Source of the DNA: Argyresthia goedartella
Taxonomy: Eukaryota; Arthropoda; Insecta; Lepidoptera; Argyresthiidae
Direction of reading: 5' to 3'
NCBI GenBank assembly: GCA_949825045.1
Contig: OX463808.1
Location: forward strand, 28,333,674-28,397,673
DNA: 64,000 nt
Within the stretch, counting starts at the first letter, position 1, and every line of letters begins with the position of its first letter. Made by a program: the position numbers and the translations under genes. The notes beneath the pieces are model-generated. The model saw only the letters and a program-made list of their open reading frames with translations. It ran no database searches and had not been told where the DNA came from. Positions 44,201 to 56,200 of this stretch are shown one piece after another.

Positions 44201-47200
44201 ATGAATTTTTACCAAGAAGTATAAAACATAACATTATGCTGGTCGTAACTTGTAGTTTTTGGACGCAGTAAAGAAGGTTTATGATACGTGTGTAGATAAA
44301 GATACTTGAATCATCAAAATCTTAAAATAGCTTTGTCCTGAAGCACCAATTTGCTTACAAGTTTTACAGTAGCCTTTGTATTCAGTTCTAAATGATTTGA
44401 AATTATGTGTCTGGACACAGTTAAATCTAGCAAAGCTTGCAAATTTATATGCGGTCCTTCGTCAGTAACAATTAAATATTCTTTTGACGGATAAAATCCA
44501 GTTTTGCTTGTCAAACTTTGAAATGTGAAGGAAACAGACCAAAATGCAATTCAGTGGCTGACTCTCTCAGACTCAAGTATTGCCACTTTGAAAATTTAAG
44601 TGACACTAACAGACCCAGTGCCTTTTCAGCTGAATATATTATTTTTTCATTTAAGCTGGACTGAACCTTATTAATATCTGCAGGCTGTTTAATAAGATGG
44701 TCCAAAATTCTGCTTACGTCTTCATTAATATTGTCCTCTAAAGTTTTTTACAAGGAATGGCTTAAAGTTTGAGTAGTCTTCTTTTTTGTCTCGAGCCCAG
44801 TTTTTAGAATGGTGTCCTCGGAGTAAAGGAAGTGGAAGCTTCATGTAAACTAGGAGGAAGATTTTATATATTGTCAGATGGCTCACCGTCAATAACATCA
44901 ACTTGTTCTCCTTCAGAAGCAAAGAAACTGGGCCATACTATGGGACTTTCTAACCACTTTAAATTCTTTTTACGAAAATGATTGAAATAATGATTAGCAA
45001 CAGTCCATCTATTTTCATATTAGAAGTATACTTCCGACAAAATTCTGAGAAAATCACAGTGTTTTCTTCATTCAATTGCAAGCCAAGCTCATGTTTTAGA
45101 TGTCACAAAAATGTACACTATCCGAAAATGTTTCAAGCTTTTCTTTTAAAAGCATAAATAAGTTCACAGAATGTTTTGTATCGATCGTGAATACTTGAGA
45201 ATTGCAAAGAAAGATTGTTAGCACTGTTAGTTTACACTTGAAATAATTTATAAAGGCCATAACTGGATCCTCCTTCTAAGCTTAAAATAATTTAAAAATT
45301 TGCTGTACCAGATCAACAATTAAGAGTAAATAACACAAAATATGTTTCATCTGTGTTCACGTCATCTATTTCACTCATACGATATGAACGAAATTACTGT
45401 TAATATAATATTGTTTAAATGTATTAAGTAATAATGGTCCATATTTCTATATGATATTGAATCCCGATGCTGGACTTCCTTGGACATACAGCACGATTAT
45501 GTAAATGGAAGGAAAAATAGAAGGTGCAAGAACAACAAGGTTCAGACCACCTCCACGCTGCTGTAGTCATAAGCAGGAATACCTTCAACTTGGTCTACAC
45601 GAGGCAATACACACAGTCCAGGACGGAACAAAATGGAGATCCTTAGTCAAGCCCTGTACCAACATGTGGAAAGAGAGAGTGCTCTTTAATATGTTTCTTA
45701 AAAGAGAAAAGAGTGGGACTGTCTCTTATAGTGCAGGGAAGTGCGTTCCAGAGTCGGACAGCCCGCAACCTGAAAAAGTGTTTATACACAGAGTTGTTAT
45801 GCCGGAGTAGCTAAAAGTGAAACGGAGAAATGCTCATGGCAAAGTTAAAAGTAGAAAGACGAAAATTCTTATAAGAGACCCCATAAACAACCAGCGCCCA
45901 CAAGTGATCGTATTGGACGGAGTTCCATAATGAACCGTAAACGAAATAAAATATCTCGGCACATGTATTACGGCAGGACATAGGACACAATAAAGAAAAG
46001 GTGCCGGCAAGCCATATGCAATTCCAAGGCCCTAATGCATTTTATAAAGAAATCCAACATGGACTGGAAAAAAGTGCACCTGATTTACAATATGGTTATT
46101 GCACCGTGTATAAAATACTGACTAAAAGCGGCAACCCTCACCAAAGAAAACAGTTCTTGACTAAGAAAATATGAACGCCTGATTCTCTTCTGAGTTTCTA
46201 CTCATGTTTCTACATGTTTGAGAACACCAGAAGCTATCCAAGACACCACATAATTCATGACTTACTACAGGTCAAAACGATAACACAACTAATCAAAAAC
46301 CACCGAATGTGTAACTACACACATATGCTGCGACGCCCACAACAACACCAACTACACGCTGCATTCAAATACGAAGCAAGGAAGAAGAAAGTCGGCCGAT
46401 CCATATACACCTGGAAAGATTCCCTTAAGCATGACATCAAATACAACGGTGAAAAACACAGTTACTGGACAGAATCATCACACAACAGGGACGAAGTCAG
46501 GATGGCCTAGAGCCAAATGTACCGTATTCCAGAAACAGACAGCGAAAGCGAAACTGAGACCTTACCGGATAACCCAAACGAACAAGACTCAGGAAACTCG
46601 ACTAATAACAATAACTGAAAATAGAAGGAAAACAAGAACTTGAAGAAAACAACAGCTGCTCTCCAAATCCCGTATCCTCCCCATTCCACATTTCCTATAT
46701 TGGCTTCAGGCTGAAGAGTCGGTCGATTGAATACACTCTCCTTCCTCTCCTATCGAGCAGGTCATTCCGCCCCCCTCAAAACTCGTGCCCTCTGGTGTGC
46801 CGGCCGAAAGACCGGAACAGGTTTAGAACACTGGCTTGAGAAGCACCATTAATTCTTTCATTCATTCATTCTATGTCAATGTAGATCCTCAGTCATGAGG
46901 AAATTACTAGAAAGAATAAGTAATAATGCATTTGCTTCATTTATTGATAACTTTAGAGTAAATTCAACTCTATTAGTGTAGTGGGTTATCTTGCCAAAAG
47001 TACTTAAGTTCAGCTTCGTTTAATCGGAGAACCAGGAAGTCCAGGGTCATGTTATATATGTGGTGTTGTACACAAACACTCGTAGGTTAATTACCTTCCG
47101 ATCACAGCGGTCAAACAGTTTCATTCCCAATTGCTAGTAAGGATAAGACTGAACCATCATTTTATAGGCCTATTACATCCCATAGACTAGAGATGTATAC

Positions 47201-50200
47201 GAAAAACTTACATATAAATTTGCCAGTACCGGATTTTAATGAACAGAACCCAAACAAAATCTACTCAGACTTCTTCAATATTATTCAAACAGAATTCAAT
47301 AAAGTTTTTAAATTAAAGACAGTCAGTGACTACAACGGTAAATCTAAATTTAATGACATTGGCAACGTTTGGAATTCGTAAAAGTAGAGTTATCTTGTAT
47401 GACCTTTATGATTAAAAAACCTATAACTTTGATCGAAAATTTCATGACTATGTTAACAATTATTCCAAAACTTTCAAATTGGTTTGTAAAACTGCAAAAA
47501 CTTTACACATTAATAGAAAAATGCAAAATTCAAATAATAGAATGAAAACAGTTTGGCAAATAACAAACCGTGAAACTGACAAAGTTATACCAAGGGACAA
47601 TTATTTCTGCTTAAAGATGATGTTGTTAACGCTGAGGCTAATGCTCCAACGCTGAGGCTGCTCGAGCATTTGTAATATTCTTCACCAATGTACCCTTACT
47701 CACAACAGATTGTATAAATTCATCTCCATATGATGCAAACTTTATTAATAAACAACACTAGCGTCTGTAATTTATATATAAAATATCATCATATATATCC
47801 CCAGGACCTCATGAAGCTCAGTAAACTGATACCTCCGTTCAAGTCGGGAGACAAGGGTGATCTTACAAATTTCGGACCAATATCTGTTCTTCCAGCACTA
47901 AGCAAGATATTTGAAAAGATTATACTCAATCAATCAAATGCTCTCACATTTCAACTGTAAAAAACAACTCCACGCCAAACAATACGGTTTCACTAGGGGT
48001 AAATCTACTACGGATGCAGGTATTACCCTTATACATCATATTTATTTTGCATGGGAGGGAGTTTTTTGCAATTTGTCGAAGGCATTTGATTGTGTTGATC
48101 ATAAAACAATATTAATGAAATTAAATCATGACGGAGTTAGAAATAAAGCGTTGGCGGAGTTATAAATAAAGTATGATCTTAGTAGATCGCTTAACCAAAA
48201 CTAACCAGTTTTGGTTAAGCGATCTACTAAGATCATACTTAAGCAATAGAATGCAAAAGGCAGAAGTCAACGGTGTTAAATCTGATGGATCGGGTGTAAA
48301 AATTGGCGTTCCATATTAGGCCCTTTCTTATTCTTGGTATATATTCACGATCTGCCTTTCATGGTGGAGAAATTGACTGACGTACTGTTGTTTGCTGATG
48401 ATACTTCAATGGCCTTCAAAATTGAAAGACAAGAAGAAGAATTCGATGATGTTATTAATGGTGTATTCTCTTTAACCGTGAATTGGTTCACAGTTAATAA
48501 TTTATTGTTAAACGCTGGTAAAACCAAGTTTATCAAATTCTCACCTCCAAATGTCAGGCAAGTTAAGACCAGTTTAGTGTTAGACAGCAACACGTTAAAA
48601 TTTGTAAATGATACGAAGCTTCTTGGAATAACCATTGACAGTAAATTTCAGTGGGGACCCCACATAGATAAATAAGGTGGTAAATTAAGTTCTGCGGCTT
48701 ACGCTGTTAGGAACATCAGACGAAATACGGATGTGGCTTCATCTAGACTAGTATATTTTAGTTACTTTCATAGTGTCATGTCCTATGGTAACTTGTTATG
48801 GGGGAAACCAGCGGATATTCAAACTATTTTGATTTTACAAAAAAGAGCTATTCGAGCAATTAATAATTTAAAACGAACAGACTCCTTAAGAGAGCTTTTT
48901 AAATAAATTGTCATTTGAACTGTAGCTAGTCAATTTATTTTCGAAAATATAATGTTTGTACGCAAGAATCTTACAACATTTTCCGAATATTCCCACTCGT
49001 CCACAACCCGTCGTCCACACTGTTGACCATCGAAAAAAATCCTGTTAGTCACAGTGTTGACGATCAAAACTTTTTATTTCATAGTCGTTCCGCTGTAAGC
49101 TGTTCATTGCGTGTTGTCGTTTACAGTGTGGACGATCGGGAAAAAAAAGTCCCGTTCGTTCACAGTGCTGACGATCGAAACTTTTTATATTCCGATCGTT
49201 CCGTTGTATACAATTCATTGCCTGTTGTAGTTAACAGTGATGACGATCGGGGAAAAAGTTGAGCGCAGAGTAGTTTAAGCATAGTATTAGCTTCATCATA
49301 AAATATACCATTTTAGAAAATGTTGTTACGAACGCTAAATCACACAAACAAAAGAGCAACTAAACAATATATATGCTAAACAATATATACCCCTGCCTAT
49401 GCTAATGATGTACCTGCAAAGATCTTGAAATAGCCAATAAGAGCCCTGTAGCCCTGCCCTACAGGGGGGCAGGGTGCATATTTGACGTCATATATGTAAG
49501 TAGTTACTTGGAAAACAAATGCGGGATCTTCAAGACCTAAGTGAGATGAGAGATGAGAGTGGACCAGTTTGTTCAGAGGCTGGCGAAGGGTATGTTTGCG
49601 GGTGCGGATGCGTCACAAAACCCGCACATCACCGAACTGGCGCCGCAACACGCGCGCCCGCCCAACCGCCGACGCCTGCCACGCGACCTGGTTGCCTAGC
49701 CGGCGATTACCCACAGCATACCAGCGCCACATTAAGACCACCGTCCGCAAGGGCCACCCGATGACCTGTCCACAGGAGTGGACAGAGGCGATTCCTCGGG
49801 AAGAGCTCCATAGACCTGACCCCGAATCCCCACGCCCCAGATGGGGTGCGAGTGAAGATTTGAACGGAAAACAAATGCGGCAGATTAGAGTCAGCCTTGG
49901 TCATTGCATGTCATTCGGTCATGTCGGAACAAAATAGAGCAGGGAGTTCAAGTGGCAAACCAGAGCTTGTTAATATAAAACGAAAGCATGGTACGGTTTT
50001 ACTTCATGGAGGTTGCCAATACCATACAAGGGCAAATAAAAGTGGTTTAGTGGTTTGGAGTTGCACCCAACGTAAACCGATGTGTGGTGGAGTTAAAAGA
50101 ATCAAAGTAAGTTAATTTTATTGCATTTCATTATTTTATGCTTTTATTTAAGAAGAGTTCCGTGGTCTAGTGGATTTCACGCCTGCTTCTTACGCAGGAT

Positions 50201-53200
50201 TTGCAGATTCGAATCCTGGTTCTGACATTTTCAAATAAGATAATGAATTTACTTATCTCATTCGGTACATTGTCAGAATTATCTTTCGTAGGTATAATAA
50301 ATGAACATGAGATGATAGGTACAGTATACGGACGTTCTAACGGCGATAGAAAACATCTTGAGGAGACCTTAATTACTCCAAAGGTGCGGCACTAGGCTAG
50401 CCTCCTGTCACACAAATTGTAGTATTGATTATCTGGCTAATACTGGGCTAAATTGTGATCCTGCCTTATAGGAAAACTACTCGTTCATTGATGCATGATT
50501 TTTAACTAGTCATCTCGCTCACAACATCCTTTACTCATACCGAGGTGTATGAATTTTATAATTATTGGTGCAGTATTTTTAGTGTGAAACATGATCTTGT
50601 GTAGCAATTTTACCTACCTACGTTACCCCCCGTCGCCTATTAAGAATTAATAATTAATTAGTGATGATTTTGTCATATCTCTCATTGGATTTTATTTATA
50701 CTTATTTCTCTACAGAATGATCAAATTATTGAAGAAACGCCTCATAAATGTACGCCAGATTTTGAGAAGACCCAAATTGACGAGTCAATAAACAAACTGA
50801 AAAAATGAATAATTGCGAACGTTTCCCAGTGTACCGAAAACATATAACTCCGAGATCGCAGGTCTTAAAGATTCAAGCGCAAAACTACTAAGCAAAGTAC
50901 CAAAGTTTAGTAGTGTGAAGAGTGGATTATACAGATATCGAAATACTGCAGCTATATTGGCAAAAATACAAAACAGAACTTAAGAAGATGTCCAAGTGCC
51001 ACCTGCATACCCATATATTCTTTATAAGAATTATTGTGTTATGTTCAGAAAGAGCAAGACAAAGTCGATTATGGGAAGGCGTTCGACAGCGTCGAGCACT
51101 TGTGCTCCACTCTCTCCATTGCTGCGGCATTGACATGCGATGCGTCGATACCCTCCGGGAGCTGTACTGGACCGCGACAACGCAGGTGCATGCATAGGAA
51201 TACCGACTTCGTGTTTATGAACCGGGGTGTCCGACAGGGGGACACTCTGTCACCCAAACTATGATCATGAAGACTTTGGATTGGAGTGAGAGGGGCGTCA
51301 AAATTAACGGGGCACGCATGTTTGCGGATGACCTCATTCTCGTTGCCGAATGCGTCTCAGATCTCCAACATATGCTCGCAGAATTGCACGAAGCTTCCCT
51401 AAAAGTCCGTCTCAGGATAAACACGTCCAAGACCAAGATCATGACGAGTCGCCCACTAAATATGCCGGCCCTAATTGTTGGCAAGGACACCGTACAGGTG
51501 GTCAGCGATTACGTCTATCTTGGACCGAGATGCACAGGTGAAGGAGATTGAAAGACGCGTGGGATTAGGGTGGGCTGCTTTCGGGAAACTAAGTGATGTC
51601 TTCAAATCCTCACTCCCACAATGCCTGAAGACCAAGGTGTAGTTATAATTTATCGCGGGCCACTTTTCCGCAACTCGACGTCTTGAATTTGCGCCTATTT
51701 TGCGTGAAGTGGGTTGAGGGCACTACTCCTGCCAACCTAGCTCCTGTAGGAAGCCTAGACCACCAAGGAGACCAAGGTGTATAACCAATGTGTTAGCCAC
51801 CACTTCTTAACCAATCTCCAGAGGTATCTTATTGTATTAGAGAATGCACTGACTGACCCTTGAAAGAATTGCTAACCTTCGCTAGTCTAAACCGGGGCGC
51901 AACTAGTCTGTCACAGACTAGTTGCGCCCCGGTTTAGACTGCGGTTGCCATTTGAGCAATTTAAAAAGCATTATAAAGCGACTTTGTCGAAAAAGGGATA
52001 TTACAATGTTCAATAGTTCAATGAGCGACCAATTTTGTTTTCAATGGACCAATTGGACTAATTATGAAGTACCTATGTACCAAGTTGCATCAGCCTACGA
52101 TCAGCCGTTTGTTATTTATTTTTGCTGGGCGTATATACTAAAACAGTTTTTCTTTAACCCACTTGTTACTAGCTTTTGATAAAACGATCAATCTTATTTC
52201 ATTGAACTTTATCTTAAAGTGTTAAAGTTTAAAATTGCGATCCAATTTTCAAAAATCCCGTAAAATTTGGGTTAACTAACTCTAATAGGACTAATTCCGA
52301 AATTTTACCGACATTAAATCACTTGACCGTAATTCTAAGCTTAGCTTAAATATTTGAGATAGGCATATCCGTTTCCCGTCGATTTTATCCATTTTCGACT
52401 CGATTTTAGTTTTCGTAAATGGCGGAGTGCTCATTTTTATCATTGGCGTTTTGGTTCCCGTCGGAGAAGCAGCAAATTCTGCTGCGTAAATCATCAGCAA
52501 AAACAAAGTGTGAAAGATTTGTGCAGTGTTACAACCATCAGTGCCCCATTCGTAAGCGAGGCCCTGGTTGTCTTGTGGAAAGCAACTAAAAATGGATCAG
52601 GAGGAAGAGGTATCCCATGTTTCTAGAGCTGTAGCTGGTCCTAGCGGGCAACGCAAGCGAGCTCGCAGCAGCAGCAGCAGCAGCAGCAGCTCCTCGTCCA
52701 GGTCGTTTCGAGTTCTTCGTCAGGGCAAAAGAAAAAGCGAGCGCAGCGCCGCCGCCGCCGCAAAAACAAGCGCGGCCACAAAACAAGCCAGGTGCTGGAC
52801 AAACTGTATAAGGAAATGGGTGAGCTTCGCAAATATATTGATGACTATATGAACTGTGATACAAATTATCACGATAATATTTCGCTTTGCTCTGCAATAA
52901 GCGGTGATCTTTACCAAGACACGAGGAATCATTCTGAGACAAATCAGGTAGAAAATTCCTAATCCTAATTTCACGTTTGATATCGAAACAAAATTGAACG
53001 AACCGTCTATCCCTAAGACGCCCGACAATTTTTTGAAAATGTTGGTTGACGTGCAGCGTTTCGATAGCAGCTCATGGGCAGAGGTCCGATATGCTGAAAC
53101 GCAGAAACTTTACATCCATACTCCAGGTTTCATAGACTTGGAAACAAACGATGAGGTGAAAATATATGACACCTTGCGTCACCTGGCACATACTGACAAA

Positions 53201-56200
53201 TCCTATGCTGCCATCACATACTGTTTACTGAAACAGAAGGAGTCACTGCAGCATAACATACGTAGCCTTTTCACATGGGCAATGACACTAGAGGGAAACA
53301 TTGATAATTTGAGCAACAAAGTCGAGGAATTATTTTTAAATGGAGACTTTCATAAAATCTCCACTGATCTTTTGCAACTCGTGTGTGGCCATAGAGCTGA
53401 GGCAATTAAAATGAGGAGAGAGGCTATTACAAGTCAGGTCCGAGATCCTTTAGTGAAGGCTGCCCTTAACAAGATTCCTCCTTCACACACGCACATATTT
53501 AACCCCGACTCATTTACCACAACAATAGAAAAAGTCGGTGGAATGCGAAAAGCTTGTTGGCCTCAAAACTCTGACAGATCTTCTCAGGCGAAGCCAAATA
53601 AGGTAAGACACTACCCCTCGCGGGGGTATTACAACAATAATACAGAGTTGCCATCGCGTGGCACTCATTGTGCTCAGCATGAGTCTAGCATGCCCGAGAT
53701 GCACCATGACAATCCATCCTCGCGGGGTGGACATTATCAGCACAATAAACCGAACAGAGGATTCCAGCACAGACCATCAGGAAGAGGTGCCTTTCACAAC
53801 CGTGGCTCGCGGCCCAACCGTGGTTCACAAAGAGGTCAACGAGGGCGATCTTACTCCCCTCCAGGACAAAGAGGCTCCAAACGGCATTGACTCGAATCTA
53901 TTTCAGGCAGGTCAGTTGTCGCAATACTACAGACAATGGGAGAGAATGGGAGCACCACAAATAATCTTAAAAATGATTCAAGGGTATCGCATCCCATTCA
54001 CTCAAAGACCGCCTCTTATGTTCCCCAATTCACAGTTACGCCCATTTCACACTACAATCTCAAAGGAAATGACGGCAATAATAGGCAAAATGAAAACCCA
54101 GGGCATTCTAAAAGTAGTTCAACCGTCCCCGAGTTTTATTTCCCCCCTTTTTCTGGTTCCAAAGAGCGACGGAACTTCCCGTCCGATTTTCAATTTAAAA
54201 TCCCTCAACCAGTTTGTAATTGCCGATACATTTCGTCTCATAAACATGTATCGCATCCCCGATTTGATGTGCAAAGTGGATCTTTCACAGGCATACTTCC
54301 ACCTGAGTATACACGAGTCACACAGGCGCTTTCCTCGTCTCATATACGACCAAAAATTACTGGAAATGACTTGTCTGCCATTCGGTCTAAGCACAGCTCC
54401 AAAGACATTTTCCATTCTAACGAATTGGGTGGCCGAGACCCTGCGACGGAAAAATATAAGAATTGTTGTCTACCTAGACGACTTTCTGATTGTCCATCAA
54501 GAAGCCAGTATGCTTTAGGAGCATGTAGAAGTAACAGTTCGCACCTTGCAACTTCTAGGATGGAAAGTAAATCACGAAAAATCTGTCACGTTTCCGCAAA
54601 GGAGTATAATTTATTTGGGCGTGTTGTGGAGACCCTGGAGCAATCTAAAGACTCTACCAAAAGACTGCTATCATTGTCAGAAAAATAAGTCAAGCTCTCA
54701 TAAAAGGAAAAGTCACTTTAAGAGAAGTACAGAGCATTGTAGGTCTCTTAAATTTTGCAAGCTTTGTTGTACCACGGGGTCGACTCAACCATCGTCAACT
54801 TCTTTGGTTCATGAGCTCGCTGCCAGACCATCCGTCAACAAAGGCTCATCTTTTGCCTGCAACTGTCCGGATAGAACTGAGTTGGTGGGTAGAGAATTGT
54901 CATCTTTCAACGCCTATGCATCATCCTCCACCCGTAAATTTTCTAACAACGGATGCATCGGATCTGGGATGGGGAGCTCAATTGAACAATCTAGCTCTTT
55001 CGGGTACCTGGTCACAGAAAGAACTGCCCCTACATTGCAATCAAAAAGAAATGCTAGCAATACTTTATGCTCTCGAGAACCATGCTCCCTTAATGTCTCA
55101 CAGTCGCATCCTGATGCAATGCGACAACAAGACTGCGGTCGCACATCTCAGGAAGGAAGGGGGAACGAAATCTCTTCAGCTCATGGAGTTAACGTACCGG
55201 ATACTGCAACTGCTCGATCACCATCACATTCAGCATATACCACATCCCAGGCAGATACAACAGCCATGCCGATCACCTTTCCCGGCATCGTCTTCCTCCG
55301 GAATGGCACCTGTTGCCGACCTGCGTGGATGTTGTATTTGCGAAGTGGGGAACACCTGTCGTGGATCTCTTTGCATCACATGTTGTCTCCAATTACGTGA
55401 CCCTAGACCAGCAGGATCACCAAGCGATGTTTCACGACGCATTCAGTGTTCCGTGGAATTTCCCACTAGTGTGGCTGTTCCCACCACCATTCCTTATACC
55501 GAAAGTGTTGACTCATCTGAATCAGTCTTCAGGAATCTTTCTCATAGTGGTACCACGATGGGAGAAGGTTTTTTGGAGAGCGGATCTCAAAGGCCCGCGC
55601 TCTCGAAGCCCCCTTCACACTGAGAAAATTGCACAAATGTCTAGTGGACACGTCAACAGGCCATCCGCCCCCGAATGTCAAATAGATGATACTCGAGGTA
55701 TGGAAATGTGGGGGTGGACCCCGGAATTAACTACATGGCGTCCGCGGCAATTAGCATTACTTAAAAACTCCTGGCGTGTGTCTACTTTAAGGACATATGA
55801 ATCAGCCTGGAAGCGTTGGATATCGTGGAGCGATCTTAACAAAGTTAACCCCAAGAAACCAACAGGATCCCAACTAGCACAATTTTTAGCAGATTTATAT
55901 CTGATTCACGGTTTGGCATATAACACGGTAATTTTGCATAAGTCACTTGTTTCCACTCTCTGCAATGCGGATTTATCCAGTCAACTTAGCTCACATGTCC
56001 TGGTGAAGCATATTTTAAAATCAATATCCCTTAAAAATCCTAAAATCACCAAACCACCTATTTGGGATACCAGTAAATTGGTCACATTTTTGTCTAATTC
56101 CACAATAGATCCAAATAATACTTATCAGACATCACGAAATGCGGCCATTCTTTTACTATTATGTTCAGGTCGACGTATTCATGATCTGACATTACTCAGA

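Noticed and set aside
50160..50232. tRNA-Lys(CTT) gene
   Set aside because: An anticodon stem forms, but the T and acceptor stems do not pair.
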